Counted from the stretch's first letter, positions 1-9,611 are shown. The stretch: 64,000 nt of DNA from Kordiimonas marina (GCF_023006325.1 NZ_JAINDF010000003.1:496001-560000); one strand, 5' to 3'. The notes: a model not told the origin generated them from the sequence alone. Numbers and translations are program-made.

Positions 1-4
1 CCGT

Positions 5-403
5 TTACCTTTTCTGAAACTGCGCCAGCATTGCCGCCATCATTTCATGGAGCTTATTGACCGCCTTCAGGGGCCGCACCATGACCTTGAAATCGGTAAT
101 CTTTCCGTCCGTATTCCAGGTGATCATGTCAATGCCGTCAATCTCGATACCGTCGATGACAGTGTTGAATTCAATCACGGCGCCATCGCCGGACAGATAT
201 TCCCCAACATAGCGGAAATTGTCCCCGCCCAGCACATTCGCAGCCGCGCCCAGATACAGGCTGGTGATCATCTTGCCGCGCTGGGGCGTATGCACCACGG
301 GCGAATAGAAGGTCACATCGTCAGCCAGAAGGGCGTCCAAGGCGCTTGGGTCTTTGGCTTTTACGAAGTCATACCAGCGCTCGAGGTTGGCTTTGCTTGT
401 CAT
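5..403 (-). CDS. NTF2/SnoaL-like small protein
   Basis: A 132-residue cytosolic protein with no signal peptide. The pattern of an N-terminal helix (LERWYDFVKAKD), a DALLADDVTFYSPVV strand region, a GDGAVIEFNTVIDG strand and a final DFKVMVRPLKAV strand followed by a helix matches SnoaL/NTF2-like cone folds. These act variously as small-molecule isomerases, hydrolases or ligand pockets, so the substrate cannot be read from sequence. It follows the parC terminator, so it is probably transcribed separately. The start has a G-rich stretch (GGGGG) just upstream. The fold assignment is fairly safe; the function is unknown. Confidence 0.75.
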   Translation of the reverse strand: MTSKANLERWYDFVKAKDPSALDALLADDVTFYSPVVHTPQRGKMITSLYLGAAANVLGGDNFRYVGEYLSGDGAVIEFNTVIDGIEIDGIDMITWNTDGKITDFKVMVRPLKAVNKLHEMMAAMLAQFQKR

Positions 404-420
404 GCTTTATCCCCCACAGA

Positions 421-446
421 AAAAGGCGCCCAAAGTGGCGCCTTTT
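421..446 (-). terminator. Rho-independent terminator of the parC operon
   Basis: A perfect 10-bp inverted repeat (421-430 with 437-446, core GGCGCC) around a 6-base loop. On the minus strand it ends in a T run. It lies 34 bases beyond the parC stop and just before the start of the NTF2-like gene, so it most likely ends the pyrE-to-parC operon. The repeat is symmetric and A/T-flanked on both sides, so it could work in both directions. Confidence 0.85.
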
Positions 447-480
447 GTCATCTATGCCGTGCGGCATCAGATTCAATATT

Positions 481-2730
481 TTAGCGGAACTTATTATTCC
501 GCGGGAAGCCCATCGGCGGCAGACGGCCTGCATTGCCGCGCTTGCCGGTCCAGGGGGCAAGCTCGGTCTCTGTCCGCCAGCGGTCGCTGTTGCCGCCCAT
601 CGGCCAGGTCAGGCCTTCTTCCTTGTGGAAGATCATGACATCCGACATGCCGCCATCCTTATAGCGCTGGAGGGTAACCCCCTGCCCGCGCGTCATAGTC
701 GGCAACTCATCCAGGCCGAAGACCAGCATTTTCCGGTTATCACCGATCACGGCAACGCTATCGCCGTCCACTGTCATACAGTGGGTTGCCACAGCGTCAT
801 TCGGCAGGTTCAGAAGCTGCTTGCCGGACTTGGTCATGGCGACAGCATTGTCGGCGTCCACCAGGAAGCCCTTGCCGATGCTGGAAGCCACAAACAGCTT
901 ACCGCCCGGCATATAGGTCATGAGCGCGACAACTTCGTCATTGGCGTCCATATCGACCATCAGGCGGATCGGCTCCCCCATTCCACGGCCGCCCGGCAGC
1001 TTGTCGCCGCCAACGGTATAGATCTTGCCGCTGGTTGCGAACAGGAAGATCTTGTCGGTCGTGTAGGCAGGGAAACGGAACCGTTCCTCGTCGCCTTCCT
1101 TGTACTTGAGCGTCTCTTCCGGCTTGATGTGGCCTTTCATCGCCCGGACCCAGCCACGCTTCGAGCAGACCACCGTGATCGGCTCCTTCTCGATCATGGC
1201 TTCAAGCGGCACGATTTCCGCCGTCGGCGCATCGCCAAAACGGGTGCGGCGTTTACCAAGCTCAGTTTCCTGGCCAAACTTTTCCTTGATGCCGGATAGC
1301 CTGTCGCCAACGGCGATCCACTGCTTGGCTTCGGACCCCAGAAGCGCCAGCAGGTCAGCCTTTTCAGCTTCCAGCTTGGCGTGCTCGGTCCGGATTTCCA
1401 TTTCCTCAAGCTTCCTGAGGGCGCGCAGGCGCATATTCAGGATCGCTTCAGCCTGGTTGTCCGTCAGCTTGAAGGTTTCCATCAGGCTGGCTTTGGCATC
1501 ATCCTCTTCCCGGATGATACGGATCACCTCATCGAGGTTGAGATAAGCGATCAGGTAGCCGGACAGGATTTCCAAACGCCGCTCGATCTTTTCAAGCCTG
1601 TGACGGCTGCGGCGCTGGAGAACCTCGATCTGGTGATCAAGGAACTCATCCAGGATTTCCTTGAGCGACAGCACCTTAGGCTTGCCATCGAGCGCGATGA
1701 CATTCACGTTGAGCGAAAAGCGGGTTTCAAGCTCCGTCAGCCTGAACAGACTTTCCATCAGTACCTTCTCATCGACGGAGCGGTTCTTCGGCTCAAGCAC
1801 GATGCGAATGTCTTCGGTCGACTCATCCCGGACATCGGTCAGGATCGGGATTTTCTTGTCGTTGATCAGCTCAGCGATCTTTTCGATGAGCTTAGATTTC
1901 TGCACCTGGTACGGAATTTCCGTCACCACGATCTGATACATGCCGTGGCTCAGGTCTTCCCGCTCCCAACGGGCACGCACCCGCAAGCCACCACGACCGG
2001 TTTCATAGGCCGACAGAATGGTCTCGCGGTCCTCAACGATCACGCCGCCTGTGGGGAAATCCGGCCCCGGGATACGGTCCAGAAGATCTGAGACAGTTAC
2101 TTCCTGGTTCGAATTGCGCCGCGCTTCAATGAGAAGCTGCAAGCCGTCGATCAGCTCCCCCACATTGTGGGGCGGAATATTGGTGGCCATGCCAACCGCG
2201 ATCCCGCTGGACCCGTTCGCGAGCAAATTCGGGAAAGCCCCCGGAAAGACGATCGGTTCCGCCTCTTCGCCATCATAGGTCGGCCGGAAATCAACCGCAT
2301 CTTCGTCAAGGCCGTCCATCAGTGCGGCAGCCACTTCGGTCAGGCGGGCTTCGGTGTACCGCATCGCCGCCGCGTTATCGCCGTCGATGTTACCGAAGTT
2401 ACCCTGGCCGTCGACCAGCGGGAAGCGGACCGAGAAGTCCTGCGCCAGGCGGACCATCGCGTCATAAACCGACTGGTCACCGTGCGGGTGGTATTTACCG
2501 ATAACGTCGCCTACCACGCGGGCGCATTTCTTGTAGCCCGTTTTCGGGTCGAGCTTCAGAAGCCTCATGGCGTAAAGAAGGCGGCGGTGAACTGGTTTGA
2601 GCCCGTCACGCACGTCCGGCAAGGAGCGGGACATAATGGTCGACAGGGCGTATGCAAGGTAGCGTTCGCTCAGCGCGTTCGCGAACGGCGCCTCGATGAT
2701 ATTTTCACTAAACTCAGGATGTGTGCTCAT
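481..2730 (-). CDS. parC: DNA topoisomerase IV subunit A
   Basis: ParC forms the ParC2ParE2 type II topoisomerase that unlinks daughter chromosomes. The 749-residue length is normal. The catalytic tyrosine is Tyr125 in RYTEARL. The quinolone-resistance region reads [15 protein letters not shown] at about residues 78-92, with Gln86 where E. coli ParC has Ser80 and Asp90 where it has Glu84. The C-terminal part has beta-pinwheel blades (for example [12 protein letters not shown]) of the ParC rather than GyrA type: there is no clear GyrA box. It is last in the minus-strand operon, 68 bases after recO. No strong Shine-Dalgarno is visible before ATG 2730. ParC rather than GyrA is also supported by the recO-era-rnc neighbourhood. 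Confidence 0.95.
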   Translation of the reverse strand: MSTHPEFSENIIEAPFANALSERYLAYALSTIMSRSLPDVRDGLKPVHRRLLYAMRLLKLDPKTGYKKCARVVGDVIGKYHPHGDQSVYDAMVRLAQDFSVRFPLVDGQGNFGNIDGDNAAAMRYTEARLTEVAAALMDGLDEDAVDFRPTYDGEEAEPIVFPGAFPNLLANGSSGIAVGMATNIPPHNVGELIDGLQLLIEARRNSNQEVTVSDLLDRIPGPDFPTGGVIVEDRETILSAYETGRGGLRVRARWEREDLSHGMYQIVVTEIPYQVQKSKLIEKIAELINDKKIPILTDVRDESTEDIRIVLEPKNRSVDEKVLMESLFRLTELETRFSLNVNVIALDGKPKVLSLKEILDEFLDHQIEVLQRRSRHRLEKIERRLEILSGYLIAYLNLDEVIRIIREEDDAKASLMETFKLTDNQAEAILNMRLRALRKLEEMEIRTEHAKLEAEKADLLALLGSEAKQWIAVGDRLSGIKEKFGQETELGKRRTRFGDAPTAEIVPLEAMIEKEPITVVCSKRGWVRAMKGHIKPEETLKYKEGDEERFRFPAYTTDKIFLFATSGKIYTVGGDKLPGGRGMGEPIRLMVDMDANDEVVALMTYMPGGKLFVASSIGKGFLVDADNAVAMTKSGKQLLNLPNDAVATHCMTVDGDSVAVIGDNRKMLVFGLDELPTMTRGQGVTLQRYKDGGMSDVMIFHKEEGLTWPMGGNSDRWRTETELAPWTGKRGNAGRLPPMGFPRNNKFR

Positions 2731-2772
2731 GGTGCTGACTATAACAATGAAGACAGCAAACGCTACAAGATG

Positions 2773-2788
2773 TTGTGGTTATCCACAA
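2773..2788. promoter_or_regulatory. Perfect DnaA-box consensus within a small hairpin
   Basis: TTATCCACA at 2779-2787 matches the strong DnaA-box consensus exactly. The same bases form a 16-bp inverted repeat, TTGTGG (2773-2778), TTAT, CCACAA (2783-2788). It lies in the 68-base gap between recO and parC, that is, in the parC leader. The match is seen directly; binding by DnaA is inference, and a chance hairpin is the main alternative. Confidence 0.45.
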
Positions 2789-2798
2789 TTTCTTTGTC

Positions 2799-3542
2799 TC
2801 ATTGGGTAGCCCGCATGAGCGATGCGATGAACCTGTCCCGGGCCGGTGGCTGACCTTTGCCGTGAACCACCCACACCTGCCTGTCTAGGAAAAAGCCCGT
2901 CAGGCGCAGCCCCCCAAGCACGTCATCCGGTGTGACACCCGCAAGCGGCGCTTCCAGCAGGAAGCCAGGCAGTGGTAACAAGCGTTCCTTATAGGGACCG
3001 GCTGCTTCACGGCTGACGGCGCGTGCCGACTTGGGCGATACATAAGCGAGGTTTTCAGTCGTGCCCGTCGCCGCACAGGATGTGAGGTCGAGTCCATAGC
3101 CGAGCGCCGAGAGGATAGCGAGCTCAAGCCGTGCCAAAGCCCCGGCCCAAAGGACGGAGGTGCCCTCCTCTTCCTCAAGGAGGTCGAGAACAGCCAGAAG
3201 CCGTTCATATATCTCGGCATGGTCTTCCCGCTCCGGCAGGGTGGAGGCAATGACCGAAGCCACTGCCGACAGGGCGCTCAGGCGCGCGCCCTCGCCCATC
3301 ATCAGGCCGAGCGGGCTGTAGACGAGTTCGGCGCTAAAGCGGCCAAGGTTGGCCTCTATGCGGGAGTACCAATTGAGACGAAGCCGGTTACCCACCTGCA
3401 GGTTGGCGCGCTGGCGGCGACCACTGCCGCCTTTGACGAACCCGCGTACACGGCCATGCGATGCGGTCATCACTTCAAGAAGCGCGTCACTTTCACCGTA
3501 ACGCGCGGCAGAAAGCACTATGCCGTCATCCTGCCATTCCAT
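2799..3542 (-). CDS. recO: DNA repair protein RecO
   Basis: RecO helps RecR load RecA onto SSB-coated single strands in the RecFOR recombination pathway. The 247-residue protein starts MEWQDDGIVLSAARYGESD, the typical N-terminal OB-fold opening, followed by HGRVRGFVKGGSG and a mostly helical C-terminal half. Only one cysteine lies in the region where some RecO proteins carry a four-Cys zinc site, so this one probably lacks zinc. It starts 24 bases after era in the rnc-era-recO order usual for proteobacteria. Confidence 0.92.
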   Translation of the reverse strand: MEWQDDGIVLSAARYGESDALLEVMTASHGRVRGFVKGGSGRRQRANLQVGNRLRLNWYSRIEANLGRFSAELVYSPLGLMMGEGARLSALSAVASVIASTLPEREDHAEIYERLLAVLDLLEEEEGTSVLWAGALARLELAILSALGYGLDLTSCAATGTTENLAYVSPKSARAVSREAAGPYKERLLPLPGFLLEAPLAGVTPDDVLGGLRLTGFFLDRQVWVVHGKGQPPARDRFIASLMRATQ

Positions 3543-3566
3543 CCGTATTCCCTTTGAGAATGAGCC

Positions 3567-4478
3567 TCAGTCCACGTAATCGAGGCCCATATCCTTATAC
3601 ATGGTGCGGTCTTCGGCCCAGCGTTCTGTTACGCGGACGTGCAGGAACAAATGAACCTTGCGTTCAAAGTTTTCTTCCATGTCCTCGCGCGCCATCTGGC
3701 CGATCAGCTTGAGCATACTGCCGCCCTTGCCGATGACGATGCCTTTCTGGCTGTCACGCTCGACATGGATGACCTGGCTGATCTTGACGGAGCCGTCCTT
3801 GCGTTCTTCCCACTCTTCGGTCTCAACCGTCGTCGAATACGGCAGTTCGTCATGAAGGCGGAGATAAATTTTCTCACGGGTGATTTCGGCAGCCAGAAGT
3901 CTGAGCGTCACATCCGCAACCTGGTCTTCCGGATACATCCAGGGGCCAACCGGCGACTGGGCCGCCAGATGCGCCTTCAGATCGGCCACGCCGTCCCCGG
4001 TGAGGGCCGAGACCATGAAGATGTCGGTGAAAACACCGGTTTCATCCATTTTCTGGGCAAGGGCCAGCAGACTGTCCCGCTTGATAAGGTCAATCTTGTT
4101 GAGAACCAGAATGGCCTTGCGCTTGGTATCCTTCAGGCCCGCGATGATATGCTCGACCTCATGATCGAGCCCTTTACGCGCATCCACCAGAAGGACCGTG
4201 ATTTCAGCGTCCTCGGACCCTTTCCAGGCGGCATTGACCATGGCCCGGTCAAGCCGGCGCTTTGGTTCAAAAATCCCAGGTGTATCCAGAAACACCAGCT
4301 GGGTGTTTTCATGCATGCCGATACCGGTGATTTTCGTCCGCGTCGTCTGCACCTTGTGGGTCACGATCGCCACTTTTGCACCAACCAGCGCATTGAGAAG
4401 CGTCGACTTCCCAGCGTTCGGGGCGCCAATAAGCGCGACAAAACCACAGCGTGTTTCCTGTTCTGGCGTTTGCGCCAT
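3567..4478 (-). CDS. era: GTPase Era
   Basis: Era is an essential GTPase that binds 16S rRNA near its 3' end and acts in 30S maturation and cell-cycle progression. Residues 15-24 hold the P-loop (GAPNAGKSTL), DTPG is the G3 motif and NKID the G4 motif. The C-terminal KH RNA-binding domain shows GKGGSMLKLIGQMAR. Length (303) is normal. It starts 4 bases after the rnc stop, so the two are translationally close, which fits their joint role in rRNA processing. Confidence 0.97.
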   Translation of the reverse strand: MAQTPEQETRCGFVALIGAPNAGKSTLLNALVGAKVAIVTHKVQTTRTKITGIGMHENTQLVFLDTPGIFEPKRRLDRAMVNAAWKGSEDAEITVLLVDARKGLDHEVEHIIAGLKDTKRKAILVLNKIDLIKRDSLLALAQKMDETGVFTDIFMVSALTGDGVADLKAHLAAQSPVGPWMYPEDQVADVTLRLLAAEITREKIYLRLHDELPYSTTVETEEWEERKDGSVKISQVIHVERDSQKGIVIGKGGSMLKLIGQMAREDMEENFERKVHLFLHVRVTERWAEDRTMYKDMGLDYVD

Positions 4479-4482
4479 TCTA

Positions 4483-5157
4483 TTATTCTCCTGTCAGCAG
4501 CATAAGAAGCTCTTCCGCCGCCGCCTGTTCCGCCTGCCGTTTGGCACTGCCCGACGCACTGGCCGAGCCCTTACCGTCGACTTGCGCTTCAATGGTGAAA
4601 ACCGGGTTATGGTCCGGCCCTTCGCGCCCAGCCATCTTGTAGACAGGCAGCGGCAAGCCGCGGGCCTGACACCATTCCTGAAGCTGGGTCTTGCTGTCTT
4701 TATAAATGCCTGGGCCGTCCTTCATCAGCGGCGCCCAAAATTTACGGATGAATTTCTCTGCTGAGCGGTAGCCGCTATCCAGATACATGGCGCCGATGAC
4801 GGCCTCGCATGCGTCCGCTTGCACGGCTTCCTTGTCCCGCGTGCCTTCGGCTTCCGCCCCCGGCGTCAGCATGATCGCTGCGGCAATGCCTAACTGCTGA
4901 GCCATTTCCGCCAGCGTTTCCTTACGTACAAGCGCAGTGAAGCGGCGGTTCAGCTTGCCTTCCGCCTCACTTGGATACGCTTCCAGAAGCCAGGTCGAGA
5001 TGACAAGGCCGAGCACCCTGTCCCCCAGGAATTCAAGCCGCTGGTAATTGTGCGTGCCCGAAAGCGACGGATGGGTCAGCGCTTCTTCAAGCAGGCTGAC
5101 CTTATCGAAACGATAGCCTGCGATTTCCCGCTCCACCGTCATGTCATGCTTGCCCAT
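4483..5157 (-). CDS. rnc: Ribonuclease III
   Basis: RNase III cleaves double-stranded RNA, including rRNA precursors and structured mRNAs. The signature LEFLGDRVLGL provides the acidic metal ligands; the dsRNA-binding domain occupies the last 70 residues (KTQLQEWCQARGLPLPVY to the end). I place the start at ATG 5157 (MGKHDMTVER) and not at the upstream in-frame ATG 5217, because 5157 has a GAGG motif about 8 bases before it and begins one base after the pdxJ stop. This gives 224 residues, the usual size. acpS and lepB, often found between pdxJ and rnc in alphaproteobacteria, are absent. Confidence 0.95.
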   Translation of the reverse strand: MGKHDMTVEREIAGYRFDKVSLLEEALTHPSLSGTHNYQRLEFLGDRVLGLVISTWLLEAYPSEAEGKLNRRFTALVRKETLAEMAQQLGIAAAIMLTPGAEAEGTRDKEAVQADACEAVIGAMYLDSGYRSAEKFIRKFWAPLMKDGPGIYKDSKTQLQEWCQARGLPLPVYKMAGREGPDHNPVFTIEAQVDGKGSASASGSAKRQAEQAAAEELLMLLTGE

Positions 5158-5158
5158 G

Positions 5159-5893
5159 TTACGCTCGTGCCTCGTCCATAAGGCGGCGCATTTCGACGAT
5201 CGAGGCTTCAAGGCCATGGAAGATGGCTTCGCCGATCAGAAAATGGCCGATGTTGAGTTCACGAATTTCCGGGATAGCCGCAATCGGCGCGACTGTCTCA
5301 TAGGAGAGACCGTGGCCAGCGTGCATTTCGATGCCGAGGCTCACGCCCAACTCAGCAGCCTTCCGGATGCGGTCGAGCTCAGCGGCCCGAGCATCGCCGA
5401 CAAGGTCGCAATAAGCCCCGGTATGAAGCTCGGTCACCGGGGCGCCAAGGTCCTTGGCCGCCCGGATTTGGTCTTCATCCGGATCGATGAACAGGCTGAC
5501 CCGGATACCGGCATCCACAAGCGCCCGAACATAAGGCGACAGCCGGTTATGCTGACCGGCGACATCAAGGCCGCCCTCTGTCGTCAGTTCCTGCCGTTTT
5601 TCAGGGACAAGGCAACAGGCATGGGGCTGATGCCTGAGGGCGATTTCCAGCATCTCGTCGGTCGCTGCCATCTCCAGGTTAAGGGGGACGGTCAGCACAT
5701 CCGAAAGCATCGCGATATCTTCATCGGAGATATGGCGCCGGTCTTCACGCAAATGCGCGGTAATGCCGTCAGCTCCTGCCTTGACGGCGAGGCCTGCCGC
5801 ACGAACCGGGTCCGGATGCCGGATACCACGCGCGTTCCTGATGGTTGCCACATGGTCAATATTGACCCCGAGGCGCAAATAATCCCTTGTCAT
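5159..5893 (-). CDS. pdxJ: Pyridoxine 5'-phosphate synthase
   Basis: PdxJ condenses 1-deoxyxylulose 5-phosphate with 3-amino-2-oxopropyl phosphate to form pyridoxine 5'-phosphate, the last ring-forming step of the DXP-dependent vitamin B6 route. It is a 244-residue TIM barrel opening with [16 protein letters not shown] and containing [11 protein letters not shown] and ELHTGAYCD, all typical of the family. It sits between DUF2062 (11-base gap) and rnc (1-base gap) in the operon. Confidence 0.96.
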   Translation of the reverse strand: MTRDYLRLGVNIDHVATIRNARGIRHPDPVRAAGLAVKAGADGITAHLREDRRHISDEDIAMLSDVLTVPLNLEMAATDEMLEIALRHQPHACCLVPEKRQELTTEGGLDVAGQHNRLSPYVRALVDAGIRVSLFIDPDEDQIRAAKDLGAPVTELHTGAYCDLVGDARAAELDRIRKAAELGVSLGIEMHAGHGLSYETVAPIAAIPEIRELNIGHFLIGEAIFHGLEASIVEMRRLMDEARA

Positions 5894-5904
5894 ACCCTGC
5901 CTTT

Positions 5905-6468
5905 TCAGCCGCTAACCTGCGGCCTTTTTGCCTTTAACTTCTGTTGACGATTGGCGTGATAGCCGATCAATAGCCCCTTCAGGGAGATATAGAACAGCAG
6001 CCACACGACAATAGCAACGGGAACACCGCCTACAATAAGCGGAAATACCACAGGCAGGAAAGAGGATAGATAGTGGAAAGGCGCCGCCATGAGCTCAGCC
6101 CAGCTCCAGGCGGGCACACCGGCGGTGACATCATGGCCGAGAATGAGCGCGCCAACCTGGCCGGTCAGCGCAAAAATGAACGGAAATGTCCATGGGTTCC
6201 CAACGGCGGTACCAATGGCGGATGCCAGCATGTTGCCGCGCGTGAGCCAGGCAACGGCAAACCCCATCAGGAAATGAAGCCCCAGGAATGGCGTGAAGGA
6301 AACAGCAGCCCCCGCGGCAAAACCGGCAGCAATGCTATGCGGCGTCCCCGGCAAGCGGGCGACCCGGTGCCAGATATATTTGATCGCACGAACCCACCCG
6401 GACCGCGGCCACAGGAAGCCCAGAAATTTTTGTCCAAAACTTAAATCTGCACGACGCCGGAACAGCAT
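5905..6468 (-). CDS. DUF2062 family inner-membrane protein
   Basis: A 187-residue membrane protein of the DUF2062 family. After a basic N-terminus it has [21 protein letters not shown], a hallmark stretch of the family, then [15 protein letters not shown] and two or three hydrophobic segments, the last near [15 protein letters not shown]. The C-terminus is basic ([13 protein letters not shown]). The biochemical role of DUF2062 is not established. It lies between pyrE (7-base gap) and pdxJ, so it is co-transcribed with housekeeping genes. Confidence 0.85.
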   Translation of the reverse strand: MLFRRRADLSFGQKFLGFLWPRSGWVRAIKYIWHRVARLPGTPHSIAAGFAAGAAVSFTPFLGLHFLMGFAVAWLTRGNMLASAIGTAVGNPWTFPFIFALTGQVGALILGHDVTAGVPAWSWAELMAAPFHYLSSFLPVVFPLIVGGVPVAIVVWLLFYISLKGLLIGYHANRQQKLKAKRPQVSG

Positions 6469-6475
6469 TCTCTCT

Positions 6476-7060
6476 TTACGCCTTCAGCCCACGGCTCCCT
6501 GGCTTGATAGCCGGAATGGCCTTCAAGTCTTCAGGAAGCTCTTCAGGTTTGTATGTCGGTGCCTCGATGGTGACGAGCGCGGTAATCGGTGCGCCCACGT
6601 CCACCTTACCACCTGAACGGTTGATCAGGCAGCCAGCAGCCACAACATTACCACCCCATTCGTTAATGGTCTTGATACATTCGCGTGAGGACAGACCCGT
6701 GGTGATCACGTCTTCCATCATCAGGATGCGGGCACCTTGGGGGATTTCGAAACCACGGCGCAGCGCGAACTCGCCATCGACACGTTCGGTGAAAATGCCA
6801 ATGACCCCAAGCTGGCGCGCCACTTCATAGCCAACGATCACACCGCCCATGGCCGGGCTGACGACCATGTCGATCTCGACGCCCGTCGCCTTGAGCTTGT
6901 CAGCAAAGGCTTTGCACAGACGTTCCGCCCGCTTCGGGTCCATCAGGACTCGGGCACATTGCAGATAAACCGAGCTATGCAGGCCGGAGGACAGCTTGAA
7001 ATGGCCTTCGAGCAAGGCTTCGGCATCGCGAAATTCCTGAAGTACGGCTTCCTGGTCCAT
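6476..7060 (-). CDS. pyrE: Orotate phosphoribosyltransferase
   Basis: PyrE joins orotate to PRPP to give orotidine 5'-phosphate in pyrimidine synthesis. The PRPP-binding motif is ILMMEDVITTGLSS, and SPAMGGVIVGYEVAR is the pyrophosphate loop region. I place the start at ATG 7060 (MDQEAVLQEF), which has AGGAAGGACAG upstream, giving 194 residues, the normal length. The longer in-frame extension to 7279 is cysteine- and arginine-rich with no family resemblance. This is the first gene of the seven-gene minus-strand operon, so its promoter should lie in 7061-7335, shared with the divergent ars cassette. Confidence 0.95.
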   Translation of the reverse strand: MDQEAVLQEFRDAEALLEGHFKLSSGLHSSVYLQCARVLMDPKRAERLCKAFADKLKATGVEIDMVVSPAMGGVIVGYEVARQLGVIGIFTERVDGEFALRRGFEIPQGARILMMEDVITTGLSSRECIKTINEWGGNVVAAGCLINRSGGKVDVGAPITALVTIEAPTYKPEELPEDLKAIPAIKPGSRGLKA

Positions 7061-7266
7061 GATTTCTGTCCTTCCTGCTGGCTGAGCCCGATGGCTGGGT
7101 GAGAAATGTCTGAATGCGCGGATAGTGCGCCCGCCCGTCCGCGTCAAGGGAAATTGCGTCAAACCGCAGGTGTGGCGAGACGGAAAATTGTCGCAGGTGT
7201 CTGTCATGCATATCCGGTCCCGGCCTTTCCAGCCCCGATGCTGACATAATATCGCAACACGACTTC

Positions 7267-7290
7267 TATATATCGACATATATCGATATA
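7267..7290. promoter_or_regulatory. Probable ArsR operator upstream of the GAPDH-arsJ-arsR cassette
   Basis: Seen directly: the 9-mer ATATATCGA occurs at 7268-7276 and again at 7278-7286, ten bases apart, and 7279-7290 is a perfect 12-bp palindrome (TATATCGATATA). The block is AT-rich in a GC-rich region and begins 46 bases before the GAPDH ATG. ArsR/SmtB repressors bind short AT-rich inverted repeats over their own promoters, and arsR is the third gene of this unit. Binding is inferred. Confidence 0.55.
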
Positions 7291-7335
7291 AATATACACG
7301 CTGGCAGATGGCTGCCTCAGCAAGGGAGCAAAATC

Positions 7336-8346
7336 ATGGCACTTCGCATCGCAATCAACGGATTTGGCCGCATGGGCCGCCTCTTTACCCGCGCCGTGTG
7401 GGAACGGGATGATGTTGAACTGGTCGCCATAAACGACCCTGCCGCCGATACAGCCACGCTCGCTCATCTGCTTGAGTTCGATAGCGTCCACGGCCGGTGG
7501 GACAAGGAAATCGCTTCTTCGGAAAACGGCATTACAATTGATGGGAAATTGGTGGCCGTCACCCGTGCAAAAAGCCCGGCGGAGACCGGATGGACTGGGG
7601 AACAAGTCGATCTGGTTGTCGATTGTTCCGGCCGGTTCAAAGCCCGCAGCCTGTTGCAGCCTTTTTATGACCAAGGTATCCGCAAGGTGCTGGTGTCCGC
7701 CCCGGTGAAGGAGGAAGGCGCGCTTAATTTGGTCATGGGCGTGAACCATGACCTTTATGACCCGGCTGAGCATGACCTCATCACCGCGGCATCCTGCACC
7801 ACCAACTGCCTGGCCCCCGTCGTCAAGGTCATCCATGAAAAGATCGGCATCCGCCACGGCTCCATCACCACGGTGCATGATGTCACCAACACCCAGGTGA
7901 TTGTCGATGCCCCGCACAAGGACCTGAGGCGTGCCCGGTCCTGCCTGCAATCGCTGATTCCAACGACCACAGGGTCCGCCACCGCGATCACCGTGATCTA
8001 CCCTGAACTCAAAGGACGCCTGAACGGCCACGCCATCCGGGTACCGCTTCTCAATGCCTCCCTGACCGATTGTGTCTTCGAACTGGAGCAGGAGACCACC
8101 GCCAAGGCCGTCAACGCCCTGTTCGAGGAAGCCGCCGGCAGTTACCTCGAAGGTATCTTGGGCTATGAAACCCGGCCCCTGGTCTCAGCCGACTATCTGA
8201 ACGATCCGCGCTCATCGATCATTGATGCGCCCTCGACCATGGTTGTGAACGGCACCCAGCTCAAACTCTATGCCTGGTATGACAATGAATGGGGCTATGT
8301 GCACCGCATGGCAGACATCGCCAGCATGATCGCCGCCAGTTTCTGA
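7336..8346 (+). CDS. Type I GAPDH of the ArsJ arsenate-resistance pair
   Basis: A 336-residue glyceraldehyde-3-phosphate dehydrogenase. The Rossmann motif INGFGRMGR is at residues 7-15, the catalytic cysteine is Cys154 in SCTTNCLAP, and the C-terminus has WYDNEWGY. It is probably not the glycolytic enzyme: it is followed 11 bases later by an ArsJ-type permease and then an arsenic-responsive ArsR. In characterised gapdh-arsJ pairs the enzyme uses arsenate in place of phosphate to make 1-arseno-3-phosphoglycerate, which ArsJ exports. A GGGAG Shine-Dalgarno precedes the start. The enzyme family is certain; the arsenate role is inferred from neighbours. Confidence 0.92.
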   Translation: MALRIAINGFGRMGRLFTRAVWERDDVELVAINDPAADTATLAHLLEFDSVHGRWDKEIASSENGITIDGKLVAVTRAKSPAETGWTGEQVDLVVDCSGRFKARSLLQPFYDQGIRKVLVSAPVKEEGALNLVMGVNHDLYDPAEHDLITAASCTTNCLAPVVKVIHEKIGIRHGSITTVHDVTNTQVIVDAPHKDLRRARSCLQSLIPTTTGSATAITVIYPELKGRLNGHAIRVPLLNASLTDCVFELEQETTAKAVNALFEEAAGSYLEGILGYETRPLVSADYLNDPRSSIIDAPSTMVVNGTQLKLYAWYDNEWGYVHRMADIASMIAASF

Positions 8347-8357
8347 GGCGCACCCAC

Positions 8358-9611
8358 ATGAGAGATATTAAGAATTATGCCGTGGTGACCGCCGCTTACT
8401 GGGGCTTCACCATTACCGATGGCGCGCTGAGGATGCTGGTGCTGTTGCACTTTCATGCCCTTGGCTACACCCCGGTCGAACTCGCCTTCCTGTTCCTTCT
8501 CTATGAAGTCATGGGGGTCTTGACCAATTTCGTCGGTGGCTGGATCGGCGCCCGCTATGGGCTCAGGCTCACGCTCTTTGCCGGGCTTACCACCCAGATC
8601 GTCGCCCTCTTGATGTTGGCCGCCCTCCCCGCGGGTCTTACGCTCGCGCTTTCTGTCGCTTATGTCATGGCGGCCCAGGCGCTTTCCGGCGTCGCCAAGG
8701 ACCTCACGAAAATGAGTTCCAAATCGGCGGTCAAACTAGTGGTCGCGGAAGAAAGTCACGGCCTTTTATTCAAATGGGTCGCGCTTTTGACCGGCTCCAA
8801 AAACGCCCTCAAGGGCGTCGGTTTCTTCGTCGGCGGCTTCCTTCTGGCCTCCCTGGGCTTCGTGGGGGCGCTGATCGCCATGGCGGCAGGCCTGGCCGTC
8901 ATTCTTATCCTGTCCGTCCTGCGGTTGACCTCCGAGCTTGGCAAAGCGAAAGAGAAGATCCGCGGGCGCGACCTGTTCTCCAAAAGCCGGGAAATCAACT
9001 GGCTGTCTGCGGCCCGCATCTTCCTGTTCGCAAGCCGCGATGTCTGGTTCGTGGTTGGCCTACCCGTTTATCTGGCGGGTGTTACCGGCTGGTCTTTCGA
9101 TGCCGTCGGCGCCTTTATGGCGGCGTGGGTGATCGGCTACGGTATTGTGCAAGCCCTAGTGCCCAAGGCCCTCAAGTCAGCGCACGACAGCACTGGCGCG
9201 GCCCACGCCGCCCGCACTTGGGGAAGCCTTCTGGCCCTCCTCACCTTTATCCTGGCGCTTGGCATGACCGACAAGGGCCAAAGCCTCTTGGCAAATATCA
9301 CCCCTGTGCTGACAACGACAGGCTGGCTAATTCCCGGCTTGATGCTGTTCGGTATCTTGTTCGCCGTTAATTCGGCGCTGCATTCCTACCTGATCGTCGC
9401 CTATTCGGATAATGACAAGGTTTCCCTCAATGTCGGCTTCTATTATACCGCCAATGCCTTGGGGCGGCTGGCAGGGACCCTGCTTTCAGGCCTGATCTAT
9501 CAATATGCCGGGCTGGTGGCCTGTCTTTTTGCCTCGGGCGCAATGATAAGTATTGCCGCCCTTCTGACGTTGCCGCTGACACGCTCACCCGCCCAAGGAG
9601 ATGTCGCATGA
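8358..9611 (+). CDS. arsJ: Organoarsenical efflux permease ArsJ (MFS)
   Basis: A 417-residue major facilitator protein with about 12 hydrophobic segments. The opening MRDIKNYAVVTAAYWGF and LFLLYEVMGVLTNFVGG closely follow the ArsJ family. ArsJ exports 1-arseno-3-phosphoglycerate, whose breakdown outside the cell releases arsenate, so glycolytic GAPDH activity becomes a detoxification step. The start ATG 8358 lies 11 bases after the GAPDH stop; the in-frame ATG at 8289 would overlap that gene. The stop overlaps arsR by four bases (ATGA), so the three genes form an operon. Confidence 0.9.
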   Translation: MRDIKNYAVVTAAYWGFTITDGALRMLVLLHFHALGYTPVELAFLFLLYEVMGVLTNFVGGWIGARYGLRLTLFAGLTTQIVALLMLAALPAGLTLALSVAYVMAAQALSGVAKDLTKMSSKSAVKLVVAEESHGLLFKWVALLTGSKNALKGVGFFVGGFLLASLGFVGALIAMAAGLAVILILSVLRLTSELGKAKEKIRGRDLFSKSREINWLSAARIFLFASRDVWFVVGLPVYLAGVTGWSFDAVGAFMAAWVIGYGIVQALVPKALKSAHDSTGAAHAARTWGSLLALLTFILALGMTDKGQSLLANITPVLTTTGWLIPGLMLFGILFAVNSALHSYLIVAYSDNDKVSLNVGFYYTANALGRLAGTLLSGLIYQYAGLVACLFASGAMISIAALLTLPLTRSPAQGDVA

